Positions 1 to 8,800 of a stretch of DNA of 64,000 nt are shown in pieces. The DNA lies in assembly GCF_016793285.1 (NCBI RefSeq), contig NZ_JAEUMO010000207.1, forward strand, positions 1 through 64,000, given 5' to 3'. Every line of letters starts with the position of its first letter. Position 1 is the stretch's first letter. The stretch comes from Phenylobacterium sp. Its GTDB lineage: Bacteria; Pseudomonadota; Alphaproteobacteria; Caulobacterales; Caulobacteraceae. The position numbers and the translations under genes are program-made. Under the pieces are notes generated by a model. It ran no database searches and had not been told where the DNA came from. It worked only from the letters and a program-made list of their open reading frames with translations.

Positions 1-2506
1 CGGGGCCGGTTGCGACCGACGCCGCCTGGGGCGCGCAGAACCAGCAATCCTCGCCGATGGGACTGCCCGGCGGGGTCCGCGGGGCCGGCGCGACATCCGA
101 GGCCAGGAGCTTCAGCGCCTCGTGGTCGCCCTTGCCGATCAGGTCCGCCATGCGCCGGTTGAAGGCGACGCTCTCCGGACCGCCCGCTTTGGTGTCCAGG
201 CCAGCGGCGAAGGCGCGAAGGCTGTCCTCGATCAGCCCCGCCGCGGTCGGCGAGAGCGACTTGTCGCCCAGCACGTCCACGAGGTCGCCGACGAGCCGGG
301 CCTGCTGACGCCGGCGCAGCTCCGCGGCGCGCGGCGTGTCGGCAGCCTGCGCCCGCACGCTCGCGAAGATCCACGACAGGAGCTCGTCCACGCCGAGCTG
401 GTCCGCATCGCGCCGGTGCTGCTCCAGCACGCGGTTCAGCCGCGGCGCCTCGACGAGCTGGCGGAGCGTCATGTCGGAGGCCACGACCGCCGCGCCCATG
501 GGATCGAACACCGGACCGCCCAGGGTCTCGAACACCTCGATCTCGAACTGCCGGTCGGGCGTGCCCGACTGGGCCTGCGACAGGAGACCCGCGAGTTCGT
601 CGGAGACGTCCAGGCGCGCGGGCGAAAGCGTCTCGCCCAGCGCCTTCAGGGCGCGGCGTTGAGCTGCGGCCGAGATCGGAACGGCCCGCTCCTGCCCGCC
701 GCCGCTGACGGCGTAGCCGTAGTCGACGCCGCCCACCTGCTTCGCCACCGCGTCGATCTGGTAGCGGTGGAACAGGTAGACCGGCACGAACACCCGGCGC
801 AGGTCGGCGACGGCGGCGCCCTTCGGGATGTTGTTCAGCCCGAACCGCTTCAGCGCGATCTCCCGCACCTCCAGCACATGCGCCAGTTCGGCGACCGGGT
901 CGGCGCCGTTGTCCCACTGGGTGCTGGACGGGTGCTCGTCGTCGGCGATGAAGCGCATGCCCTGGGCCGAGGCCTCGCGGGCGATGCCGTCCAGGTACTT
1001 GGCCTCGTCGGCGCCGGGCGGGACCTGGCTGTAGAGCCATCGGACCGAGAACCTGTCCCAGGCGCCCGCGCCGCGGACGTAGGCGTCGCTGAAGTCGAGC
1101 CGGCCGTTCCTCACGTGGATCAGCGGCGCGGGATAGTCGAGCGTCGAGGCCCGGCCGAACGTGCTGCCCGCGAAGTTGTGCGAAAAGCCCAGCGCATGAC
1201 CAGTTTCGTGCATTCCGAGCTGGCGGATGCGGCTGAGCGCGATCTGGACGGGATCGTCCGCGCCGCCCTTGCCCGTCCCGTCGGCGCCGAGGAGGCCCTC
1301 GAAGATCAGGCGGTCCTGGCGGACGCGCAGCGAGCCCAGTTGCACGACGCCGCGCACGATCTCGCCGGTGCGCGGATCGACGATCGTCTGGCCGGTGGAC
1401 CAGCCGCGGGTCTGGCGGTGGATCCAGTTGATGACGTTGTAGCGCGCATCCATCGGATCGGCGCCCTCGGGCAGCACCTCGACGCGGAAGGCGTCGATGA
1501 AGCCCGCGGCCTCGAACGCCTGCTTCCACCAGCCGGCGCCCTCGACCAGCGCGCTGCGGATCGGCTCGGGCGCGGCGCGGTCGACATAGAAGACGATCGG
1601 CTTCTTCACCCGCGAGCGCGCGGCGGTCGGGTCGACCTTCTCCAGGCGGAAGCGGCGGGCCAGGCGGTAGACCACCGGCTCGTCCAGGGCCGCGCCATAG
1701 TCGTTCACCAGCACCTGCACCGACGTGCCGGTCCGGGGATCGTGGCGGCGGGGCGTGAAGCCCGGTCCCGGCAGCTTCACGAACGAGTGGTGGACCGTGA
1801 GCGTGACCGCGCGGGGATCCGGCGTCACCGCGCGCACCTCGGCGCCGGGTTCGTCGGTCGTGAAGGTCTGCACCGCCTCGAACTCGAGGTTCTCGGGGAA
1901 CACCCCCACGTGGCCGGCGTCGGCGTAGCTGAGCGGCGCCGAGGCGCGGTACGTCCCCTGCCGCCGCGCCTTCAGGCGCGCGGCGACGTCGAGCGTGTCC
2001 TGGGTGAGGAAGCTGGTGAAGTCGACCAGGACCGATCCATCCGGCCCCTCCGCGACCACGTCGCCCGACCAGAGGTTGGAGACCGCAAACGAATCGCGCA
2101 CCGCGCGGGCCTCGTCGCGATTGCCGTTGCCGGCACGGAAGGTCGGGTTCTCGGCCTGCAGGATCACCTTCTTCCCCGCGCGACGGAACGCCACGAGCAG
2201 CGGGCGCGCGGTCTCGGCCCGGTCCAGTCCGGCCGGCGTCGACCCCAGGCCGGTCGTCAGGCTGGCCTGGTAGATGAAGCGGCCCGAGACACCCTCCGCG
2301 TCGGCGCGCGGCAGGCGTAGCTGTATGCGGTTCGCCTTGCGGTCGACGAGGACGCGGATCAGGCCCTCCTGGGCCTCGAAGCCGGCCGTCGCCTTGGACC
2401 ACGCGTCGCCCGCCGGAGGATCGGCGGCGTGCGCTGCGGGCGCGCCCATGGCCAGGACGGTGGCGAGGACGCTCGCCGCGAGGCGGCGACGGAGCAGAGG
2501 ACGCAT
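1..2506 (-). CDS. Exported zinc metalloprotease, DUF5117/DUF4953 type (3' end cut by window)
   Basis: The reading frame stays open from an ATG at 2506 to the window edge (835 codons, no stop reached), so the C-terminus is missing. The start follows a GGGAG Shine-Dalgarno and opens with Met-Arg-Pro, arginines and a hydrophobic stretch ending in AHA-A, a signal peptide for export. Residues 433-444 read HETGHALGFSHN, a metzincin-like HExxHxxGxxH site (His433, His437, His443 as zinc ligands, Glu434 as catalyst). The family is known as large secreted or periplasmic zinc-dependent proteases of roughly 800-900 residues, often near TonB receptors. It is the last gene of a probable three-gene operon (SDR, transporter, protease) with a 24-nt gap to the transporter. 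Substrate is unknown. Confidence 0.85.
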   Translation of the reverse strand, partial: MRPLLRRRLAASVLATVLAMGAPAAHAADPPAGDAWSKATAGFEAQEGLIRVLVDRKANRIQLRLPRADAEGVSGRFIYQASLTTGLGSTPAGLDRAETARPLLVAFRRAGKKVILQAENPTFRAGNGNRDEARAVRDSFAVSNLWSGDVVAEGPDGSVLVDFTSFLTQDTLDVAARLKARRQGTYRASAPLSYADAGHVGVFPENLEFEAVQTFTTDEPGAEVRAVTPDPRAVTLTVHHSFVKLPGPGFTPRRHDPRTGTSVQVLVNDYGAALDEPVVYRLARRFRLEKVDPTAARSRVKKPIVFYVDRAAPEPIRSALVEGAGWWKQAFEAAGFIDAFRVEVLPEGADPMDARYNVINWIHRQTRGWSTGQTIVDPRTGEIVRGVVQLGSLRVRQDRLIFEGLLGADGTGKGGADDPVQIALSRIRQLGMHETGHALGFSHNFAGSTFGRASTLDYPAPLIHVRNGRLDFSDAYVRGAGAWDRFSVRWLYSQVPPGADEAKYLDGIAREASAQGMRFIADDEHPSSTQWDNGADPVAELAHVLEVREIALKRFGLNNIPKGAAVADLRRVFVPVYLFHRYQIDAVAKQVGGVDYGYAVSGGGQERAVPISAAAQRRALKALGETLSPARLDVSDELAGLLSQAQSGTPDRQFEIEVFETLGGPVFDPMGAAVVASDMTLRQLVEAPRLNRVLEQHRRDADQLGVDELLSWIFASVRAQAADTPRAAELRRRQQARLVGDLVDVLGDKSLSPTAAGLIEDSLRAFAAGLDTKAGGPESVAFNRRMADLIGKGDHEALKLLASDVAPAPRTPPGSPIGEDCWFCAPQAASVATGP

Positions 2507-2530
2507 CGGAAATCTCCCGGGCAGGTCGAA

Positions 2531-3847
2531 CTAGTAGGCGTAGGCGTCGCGGCGGCGCGGCCAGGCGAGCACGGCGAGGCTCAGGATCGCGCAGGCGGTG
2601 ACGTAGAAGCTGGGCGCGATCGTCGAGCCGGTCGCGCGCACGAGGAAGGTCGAAACGAAGGGCGCAAAACCTCCGAAGATCATCACCGCGCCGTTGTAGC
2701 CGACCGACAGCGCCGTGTAGCGGACGGAGGTCGGGAACAGCAGGCTGAGCACCGTGGGCGCCGAGCCGTTGTAGATTCCGTAGAGCACGCCGGAGATCAC
2801 CGCGACGCACACCAGCGAGGCGAACGTCGGCTCCGTCGCGAGCAGCGTGAAGAGCGGGATGCTCAGGACGGCGAAGCCCGACGCCGACAACAGCAGCGGC
2901 CCGCGGCCGCCCCAGCGGTCGAGTGCGAGGCCCGAGAGCGGCGCCACGAGCACGTTGACGATCGAGCCGCAGATGACGGCCGAGAGCGCCACGACGGGCG
3001 CGATCCCCAGCGACTGCGCTGCGAACGTCGGCATGAAGGTGGTGAACACATAGCTGGAGACCGTCCAGACCATCGTCATGCCGAAGCAGAGGAGGACGGC
3101 GTTGCGGTGCGTCGTCAGGGCCGTCCGCAGCGGCGCGACGGGCGGCCCGCCGAGCTTGCGATTGGCGACGTACTCCGGCGACTCCTCGACCCGCGAGCGC
3201 AGGTAGTAGCCGATCGGCGCCAGGATGAAGCCGACGAGGAACGGCAGTCGCCAGCCCCACGCCTCGAGGTCCGGCGTGGAGAGCACGCTGTTCAAGAGCA
3301 GCGCCGAACCGATCGACAGGATCTGGGCGAGCCCCGTGCTGACCTGCTGCAGGCTGCCGTAGAGGCCGCGGCGCCCGGGCGGCGCATGCTCTACGAGGAA
3401 GGTGGTCGCGCCACCCCACTCGCCGCCCGTCGAGAAGCCCTGCAGCAGGCGGCAGACCACCAGCAGCACCGGCGCCCAGAGCCCGATCGCGGCATAGGAC
3501 GGCACCATGCCGGTGAGCCCCGTCGCGAGCGCCATCAGGGTGATCGTCAGCGCCAGCGCGGCCTTCCGCCCGTGGCGGTCGCCGTAGCTGCCCAGCACCA
3601 TCGCGCCCACCGGACGCATCAGGAAGCCCACGCCGTAGGTGGCGAAACTCGCCAGGACCGACACCACGGGATCGACCGAGGGGAAGACGGCCTTGCCGAT
3701 CTGGACTGCGAAGTAACCGTAGACGCCGAAGTCGAAGAGCTCGAAGAGGTTGCCCAGCAGGCACGCCACGATCGCGCGCCGCCGGGTCGCCCGGCTGAGG
3801 GGCTCGGGCGCGTCGTGCGGCGGCAGATGCTCGGTGGGCGCGGTCAA
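2531..3847 (-). CDS. MFS transporter, metabolite:H+ symporter (MHS) family
   Basis: A 438-residue, 12-helix inner-membrane carrier. The N-terminal segment LFELFDFGVYGYF and the loop 2-3 motif GSYGDRHGRKAA are typical of the MHS branch (ProP, ShiA, KgtP), proton symporters for organic acids, betaines or amino-acid-like compounds. A second signature, LLQGFSTGGEWGGA, fits the same family. It starts 7 nt downstream of the SDR stop codon and is followed 24 nt later by the metalloprotease, so all three are probably cotranscribed. The likely role is uptake of a small zwitterionic or acidic product, but substrate cannot be read from sequence. Confidence 0.88.
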   Translation of the reverse strand: MTAPTEHLPPHDAPEPLSRATRRRAIVACLLGNLFELFDFGVYGYFAVQIGKAVFPSVDPVVSVLASFATYGVGFLMRPVGAMVLGSYGDRHGRKAALALTITLMALATGLTGMVPSYAAIGLWAPVLLVVCRLLQGFSTGGEWGGATTFLVEHAPPGRRGLYGSLQQVSTGLAQILSIGSALLLNSVLSTPDLEAWGWRLPFLVGFILAPIGYYLRSRVEESPEYVANRKLGGPPVAPLRTALTTHRNAVLLCFGMTMVWTVSSYVFTTFMPTFAAQSLGIAPVVALSAVICGSIVNVLVAPLSGLALDRWGGRGPLLLSASGFAVLSIPLFTLLATEPTFASLVCVAVISGVLYGIYNGSAPTVLSLLFPTSVRYTALSVGYNGAVMIFGGFAPFVSTFLVRATGSTIAPSFYVTACAILSLAVLAWPRRRDAYAY

Positions 3848-3854
3848 GGGCGGG

Positions 3855-4619
3855 TCAGACCTGGAACTGGAATCCGTCGACGACGAAGTCCTGGCCGGTG
3901 ATGAAGCATGGTTCGGAAGTCGCCAGGAAGCGAACCAGCTCGGCGATGTCGTCGGGCACGCCGACGCGCGCGAGCGCGATGCCGTTCCTGGCGATCTGGT
4001 CGCCGCGCTCGCGGATCACGATGTTGCCGTTCACTTCGGTCTGGATGAGACCGGGGCAGATTGCATTGATCAGGATGTGCGGACCCAACTCCTTGGCGAG
4101 CGCGCGCGTCATGCCCAGGATGCCGGCCTTGGCGGAGGCGTAGGCGAAGCGGCTGACCGCGGCCGTGACGCCACCGGAGTGGGCGTTCAGCGACGAGATG
4201 CTCACGATGCGCCCGCCACCCTGCGCGATCATGATCGGCGCCGCGGCCTGGATGTAGTTGAAGCAGCCCTTCAGGTTGACGGCGATCGTGCGGTCGAAGT
4301 CGGCCTCCCCGATCTCCAGGATGCCCTTCGGCTGCGGCTTGCCCGCGTTGTTGACCAACACATCGAGGCGTCCGAGCGCGTCACGCGCCGCGTCCACCAC
4401 GGTCTTCGCGCGCGCGTGGTCCGACACGTCGGCGTGGTGCGCGACCACGCGCCGGCCCAGCGCCTCGATCTCCCGCGAGGTGGCCGCCATCTCCGGCTCG
4501 AGCAGATCGACGAGACAGATGTCGAGGCCCGCACGCGCCAGCGTGAGCGCACAGGCCCGGCCGATCCCCCGCGCGCCCCCCGTGACCAGCGCCACTCGAG
4601 TCCCCTGCACGCCGCTCAT
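3855..4619 (-). CDS. Short-chain dehydrogenase/reductase (SDR)
   Basis: A 254-residue Rossmann-fold NAD(P)-dependent oxidoreductase. Visible motifs are TGGARGIG (cofactor-binding), NNAG, a catalytic Ser in SISSLN, and the YASAK pair (Tyr and Lys of YxxxK). The C-terminus FITGQDFVVDGF is usual for classical SDRs. I chose the ATG at 4619, which has AGGA just upstream; a TTG at 4637 would add six residues. It is probably the first gene of an operon with the MHS transporter and metalloprotease. Annotated relatives are often called 3-oxoacyl-ACP reductase, but this context points to a catabolic alcohol/ketone substrate, which is inference. Confidence 0.87.
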   Translation of the reverse strand: MSGVQGTRVALVTGGARGIGRACALTLARAGLDICLVDLLEPEMAATSREIEALGRRVVAHHADVSDHARAKTVVDAARDALGRLDVLVNNAGKPQPKGILEIGEADFDRTIAVNLKGCFNYIQAAAPIMIAQGGGRIVSISSLNAHSGGVTAAVSRFAYASAKAGILGMTRALAKELGPHILINAICPGLIQTEVNGNIVIRERGDQIARNGIALARVGVPDDIAELVRFLATSEPCFITGQDFVVDGFQFQV

Positions 4620-4945
4620 GGAAATCCTTGCGCCCAACCCGTCAATACATGAACGATGGAGGAATTGTGCTACAGAAACAACAGATCAACATTCGTTGTT
4701 TTCTTAATTAGTCTGAGTTTTGCTTACTACAAATTCTGCTGATGATTGTTGAGCGCTGCGCGGCGAGGTGGGCGTTCGAGGTCACGCCCTGCAGCGGCGC
4801 CGCTGCCGCGCGAGCGGGTCGTGTGCTACGACGGCCGTGTCGGGCCGGGATGCTCGCCACTGACGCCGGAGATGATCGAGACCGTGGCGCTCGCCGCCGA
4901 CTTCGGAGGGATTCTGCACTGCGCCGGCCAGCCGCACTCCTGCCG
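4620..4945. other. Divergent intergenic region with AT-rich core and inverted repeat
   Basis: The stretch separates the SDR operon from the racemase gene. Its core (about 4660-4745) is strikingly AT-rich for this genome and probably holds both promoters. An inverted repeat has arms AAACAAC (4676-4682) and GTTGTTT (4695-4701) with a 12-nt spacer, a candidate operator. A short open frame at 4746-4949 ends in a TGA that overlaps the racemase ATG (ATGA); it has no recognisable domain, and I do not call it a gene. Confidence 0.4.
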
Positions 4946-5695
4946 ATGAGCGCGCCGAAGACGGTCGGCATCCTTGGCGGCATGGGCCACGCCGCCGCCA
5001 TCGACCTGATGGCGCGGATCCACCGGCTCACCCCGCGCACGCGGGAGCAGGACGGGATCCGGCTCATCGTCGACAGCAATCCCGCGACGCCCGACGGCAA
5101 CGACGCGCTTCTGCGCGGCGGTCCCTCGCCGGCCCCGATGCTTGCCGCGATGGCGCGCGGCCTGGAGACCCGGGGCGCCGAGTTCGTGGCGATGGCCAGC
5201 AGCACCGCCCACGCCTTTCAGTTCGACATCGAGCGCGCGATCGGCGTGCCGTTCGTGAGCATGATCGAGGAAGCCGGCGCGGCGCTCGCGGCCCGAGCGC
5301 CGGGGCCCGGGACGACGATCGGCCTGCTCGCGGCCGAAGGATGCCTGCACTCCGGGCTCTACCAGAGCGAACTCGCGCGGCGCGGCCTCTCCAGCGTGGT
5401 CCCGGAGGGCGCGGCGCGCGACGAGTTCATGGACCTGCTCCACGCGATCGGGGCCGGCGACACCGGCCCACGCAGCACCCGGCGACTGGCTGGGGTCGGA
5501 GCGCGTCTGGCGCGCGATGGCGCCACCCTCCTCCTGGCCGCCTGCACGGAGGCCTCCCTCGTGCTGACGCCTGAAACCGCGCCGGCGCCGCTGATCGACG
5601 CGATGGAGGTCCTGGCCGTAGCCGTGGTCGACTACGCCCTGGGTCGGCGCGCCCTGCCGCCGCCGTTCGCCTGGACCGAGACCGGTCCGGCCTAG
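4946..5695 (+). CDS. Aspartate/glutamate racemase family protein with Cys-to-Ser at first catalytic position
   Basis: A 249-residue protein of the Asp/Glu/hydantoin racemase superfamily, recognised from the opening VGILGGMG, the NPATPDGND loop and the second cysteine motif LAACTEA (Cys200). These enzymes use two cysteines as acid and base. At the first site the usual CNTxH reads SSTAH (residues 85-89), so the N-terminal catalytic cysteine is serine. It may have one-sided chemistry, a lyase/decarboxylase-like activity as in some relatives, or be inactive. The ATG at 4946 was chosen because homology begins there; upstream codons of the same open frame look non-coding. It is divergent from the SDR operon. 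Confidence 0.75.
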   Translation: MSAPKTVGILGGMGHAAAIDLMARIHRLTPRTREQDGIRLIVDSNPATPDGNDALLRGGPSPAPMLAAMARGLETRGAEFVAMASSTAHAFQFDIERAIGVPFVSMIEEAGAALAARAPGPGTTIGLLAAEGCLHSGLYQSELARRGLSSVVPEGAARDEFMDLLHAIGAGDTGPRSTRRLAGVGARLARDGATLLLAACTEASLVLTPETAPAPLIDAMEVLAVAVVDYALGRRALPPPFAWTETGPA

Positions 5696-6025
5696 GCCAT
5701 TCGGCTTCCCACCCCGGACCGACCTCTGCGCCGAGTGAACCAGGCTCCGGCGCCTCAGAATTGGGCGCCGCCCTGCCTCGCCCCGCAGCAACGGAGCACG
5801 GTCGCCGCAACGCGACTGGCAGCATCATGGCTGAGTACGCGCCGTTTTTCGACGCAAGATCAGTGCGCTCGTCCCATACCGGATCGTGGGATTCCGCGTC
5901 TTCGCCCCGACGATCATGGTCGCGGCGCCACATCAATCGGCGTTCGACAGGGTGAACGATATTCTCTTTGGTGAACGCCGGGGCTTATGTCTACGCTGTG
6001 ACGAGGGGAAGATGCGGGGTTCATC
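5696..6025. other. Intergenic region upstream of the LysR gene with GGTGAACG direct repeat
   Basis: No convincing gene is seen. Two copies of GGTGAACG lie at 5951-5958 and 5970-5977, 19 bp apart, about two helical turns on the same DNA face and 49-75 bp before the LysR start. They could bind the LysR protein for autoregulation, but the usual T-N11-A palindrome is not obvious. The rest looks featureless. Confidence 0.3.
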
Positions 6026-6946
6026 ATGACTCTGGAGCAGCTCAGGATTTTCGTCTGCGTGGCGGAGCGCCTGAACATGACGCGGGCGGCGGAAGCCCTC
6101 CACATCACCCAGTCCGGCGTCAGCGCATCGATCAGCGCCCTGGAGAACGCCTACGGCACCGCCCTTTTCGACCGCGTGGGCCGCAGGATCGAACTGTCTG
6201 TCGCCGGCGAGGCCTTCCTGGTCGAGGCCGAGAAGGTGCTGCGCCAGGTCCAGCACGCGCAGCAGGCGCTCTCCGATCTCAGCAACCTGCGCCGCGGCAC
6301 GGTTTCGATCGGCGCGAGTCAGACCATCGGCAACTACTGGCTCCCGGGTCTGATCGCAGATTTCCACACCCGCTTCCCCCGGCTGCGGATCGAGATGCAC
6401 ATCTCCAACACGGCGGGGGTCGCCCGGATGATCCATGGCGGCGAGGCCGAGCTCGGCTTCGTCGAGGGCGCGCACGCCGACGCGGCCCTGACCGGCGCCG
6501 ACGTCGCGGACGACCGGCTCTGCGTCTTCGTCCGCCCCGACCACGCCTGGGCGCGGCGCGCCCCGAACCTGCGCGAACTCGTGGAAGCCCGCTGGGTGCT
6601 GCGTGAGTCGGGCTCCGGGAGCCGGTCCCGGTTCGTGGCGGGCCTGCAGGCGCTGGGGGCCGACGTTCGCGACCTGGAGGTCGGCCTCGAACTGCCGACG
6701 AACGAGTCGGTGCGCTCGGCGGTGATCGCCGGCGGCGGACCGGGCGCCCTGTCGGAACTGGTGGTGCGCGACGCCGAAGCGGCCGGCGTGGTGGTGCGCG
6801 TGCCGGTGAACCTGCCGCGCCAGGCTTTCCGCATGCTGCGCCACACCGAGCGGAAGCTCAGCCGCGCCGCCGAGATGTTCGTGAAGGGGCTTTCGCAGGC
6901 GCCCCGCACCGAGGTCCCGGACCTGCGCCTCGTCGCCAACGCCTGA
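6026..6946 (+). CDS. LysR-family transcriptional regulator
   Basis: A 306-residue LysR regulator. Residues 1-60 form the winged helix (MTLEQLRIFVCVAE, then the recognition region AAEALHITQSGVSASI). The effector domain begins with GTVSIGASQTIGNYWLP, typical of the CysB/CbbR/YeiE-like branch. It lies between the racemase (same strand) and gamma-glutamyltransferase (converging), so it may control one of the neighbouring catabolic units; the target cannot be assigned from sequence. The effector is unknown. Confidence 0.9.
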   Translation: MTLEQLRIFVCVAERLNMTRAAEALHITQSGVSASISALENAYGTALFDRVGRRIELSVAGEAFLVEAEKVLRQVQHAQQALSDLSNLRRGTVSIGASQTIGNYWLPGLIADFHTRFPRLRIEMHISNTAGVARMIHGGEAELGFVEGAHADAALTGADVADDRLCVFVRPDHAWARRAPNLRELVEARWVLRESGSGSRSRFVAGLQALGADVRDLEVGLELPTNESVRSAVIAGGGPGALSELVVRDAEAAGVVVRVPVNLPRQAFRMLRHTERKLSRAAEMFVKGLSQAPRTEVPDLRLVANA

Positions 6947-6953
6947 GGAGTCG

Positions 6954-6974
6954 GGGCCGCCCGCGCGGCGGCCC
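6954..6974. terminator. Hairpin between convergent LysR and ggt genes
   Basis: GGGCCGCC pairs with GGCGGCCC across a 5-nt loop, just after the LysR stop and before the ggt stop. No T-run follows on the plus strand, so it may act as a weak bidirectional terminator. Confidence 0.45.
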
Positions 6975-6985
6975 GCGACGTCACT

Positions 6986-8740
6986 TCAGAACTGACGCAC
7001 GGCGACCGCGCCCGAGTCGGGCCGGCGGGTGTCGGCGGCCCCGTACATCGTGCCATCCGGACCGATCATGATCGATTGCGTGCTGCCGATGATCTGCGAG
7101 CGCTCGACCTTGTGGCCCTTGGCGACGAGCCCCGCGACCAGGTCCTCGGGGATCGACTCTTCGAGCTGCAGCGGGCCGTCCACGCCGGCCTGGTAGACCC
7201 GCGGACGCTGAGCGGCCTCGGCGATGTTGAGCTTGTGGTCGATGACGTTGCTGATCATCTGGACCATCGTCGCCAGGATGGTGCCGCCGCCCGGCGTGCC
7301 GGTGGCCACCCAGGGCTTGCCCTCCTTGAAGATGATGATCGGCGAGATCGTCGATTGCGCCCGCTTCCCAGGCTCGATCTTGTTGCCGAGGCTGGTCGGC
7401 CGCGGGTTCCAGTCGAAGTTGCCGAGCGAGTTGTTGAGCAGGAAGCCGGTGCCGGGCGCGACCACGTGCGCACCGAAGGACGCGGTCAGCGTGAAGGTGT
7501 TCGACACGACGTTGCCGTTCTTGTCGGCGATCGAGAAGTGGGTCGTGTCGGGCCCCTCGAAGGGGTGCGGATCGAGCCCCGGCAGAGTTTTGGAATCCAG
7601 CGACCTGTCCATGGAGATCAGCTTGGCGCGCTCCTTGGCGAACGCCTTGCTGGCGATCCCCTTGGCGGGCGTCGTCCATTGCGGGCCCCCGCCGGAGTAG
7701 CGGCGGTCCACCACCGCGATCTTCAGCGCTTCGGATATCAGGTGCATGGAGGCGACGTTGCCCTGCCCGAGCTGTTCCATCGGAAACTGCTCGAGGATGT
7801 TCATCGCCTCGGCGACGCTGGACGCGGCCGAGGTCGGCGGCATGTAGGCGATGGTGTAGCCGCGATAGGTCGACCAGATGGGCTCCAGGACGTTGGCCTT
7901 GTAGGCCGCGAGGTCGTCCATCGAGACGATGCCGCCGTTGGCCTTCATGGCCGCGACGAGGCGTTCGGCGACCGGACCCTTGTAGAAGCCGTCGGCGCCG
8001 CGCGCCTGGATCTGCTTCAGCGTCCAGGCGAGGTCCGGGTTCCTGAACACGTCGCCGGCCTGGTAGGCCGACCCGTCGGCCTTGAAGTAGACCTTCAGCG
8101 CGCCCTTGGGGTCCTTCGACATGGCGCTCTTGCGCGACGCCAGGGCGCGGGCCTCGTCGTCGCTCATGACGACGCCCTTCTGCGCCAGGTCGATCGTCGG
8201 CTGCACCAGGGCCTTCCAGGGCAGCTTGCCGAAGCGCTTGTGCGCTTCGTACAGGCCCGCGATCGTCCCGGGCACGGTCACGCCCTTGAAGGACTGGACC
8301 TTGTCCGGCGACACCCTGTTGTCGGGCCCGAGCAGGAAGTCTGGCGTCACCGCGCGCGGCGCCTCGCCGTAGTATTCGATCGCCGTCGTCTTCTTGCTGG
8401 CAGCGTCGTAGACCAGCATGTAGCCGCCGCCGCCGATGTTCCCCGCCCGCGGCAGCGTCAGGGTTTCGGCGATGCCCACCGCGACCGCCGCGTCCACCGC
8501 GTTGCCGCCCTTGGCCAGGATGTCGGCCCCGATGCGCGACGCGATCTTGTTCTGCGACACCACCATGCCGTCACGCCCGACCACCGGATGGTGGATCGAC
8601 GCATAGCCGATGAGATCGCCGCCGGTCCGCTCGAGGCGGCCCGCGCCGGATTCCTCCTGTGCGACCCCCGCGAGCGGCCAGGCCAGCGCAAGCGACAGGG
8701 TGAGAACCCCGCTCAGGGCGGTGCGCGCGACTTTACCCAT
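6986..8740 (-). CDS. ggt: Gamma-glutamyltransferase, periplasmic
   Basis: A 584-residue precursor of the N-terminal nucleophile hydrolase that cleaves or transfers gamma-glutamyl groups from glutathione and related peptides. An N-terminal signal peptide ends near GVAQ, so it should act in the periplasm. The autoprocessing site is DTTHFSIADKNGN; by family precedent Thr399 becomes the N-terminal nucleophile of the small subunit. NIGGGGYML and TPGGGTILATM match conserved substrate-pocket glycines. It lies downstream of the TonB-dependent receptor on the same strand, separated by a hairpin, which suggests import of gamma-glutamyl peptides or a shared regulator. Confidence 0.93.
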   Translation of the reverse strand: MGKVARTALSGVLTLSLALAWPLAGVAQEESGAGRLERTGGDLIGYASIHHPVVGRDGMVVSQNKIASRIGADILAKGGNAVDAAVAVGIAETLTLPRAGNIGGGGYMLVYDAASKKTTAIEYYGEAPRAVTPDFLLGPDNRVSPDKVQSFKGVTVPGTIAGLYEAHKRFGKLPWKALVQPTIDLAQKGVVMSDDEARALASRKSAMSKDPKGALKVYFKADGSAYQAGDVFRNPDLAWTLKQIQARGADGFYKGPVAERLVAAMKANGGIVSMDDLAAYKANVLEPIWSTYRGYTIAYMPPTSAASSVAEAMNILEQFPMEQLGQGNVASMHLISEALKIAVVDRRYSGGGPQWTTPAKGIASKAFAKERAKLISMDRSLDSKTLPGLDPHPFEGPDTTHFSIADKNGNVVSNTFTLTASFGAHVVAPGTGFLLNNSLGNFDWNPRPTSLGNKIEPGKRAQSTISPIIIFKEGKPWVATGTPGGGTILATMVQMISNVIDHKLNIAEAAQRPRVYQAGVDGPLQLEESIPEDLVAGLVAKGHKVERSQIIGSTQSIMIGPDGTMYGAADTRRPDSGAVAVRQF

Positions 8741-8761
8741 GACTGGCTCCCTGAAAGGAAA

Positions 8762-8786
8762 ACCCCTCCCGCCCGGCGGGAGGGGT
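8762..8786 (-). terminator. Intrinsic terminator/attenuator between TonB receptor and ggt
   Basis: On the minus strand an 11-bp GC stem (arms ACCCCTCCCGC and GCGGGAGGGGT, 3-nt loop) is followed by TTTTCC. It sits 15 nt after the receptor stop and 22 nt before the ggt ATG, so it ends the receptor message or limits read-through into ggt. Confidence 0.7.
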
Positions 8787-8800
8787 CCTGATCACCCGGC

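Noticed and set aside
122..2320. Long open frame on the plus strand (732 codons)
   Set aside because: It is the antisense shadow of the metalloprotease gene; composition is Arg/His/Asp-rich with no domain, while the minus strand has a signal peptide and HExxH site.
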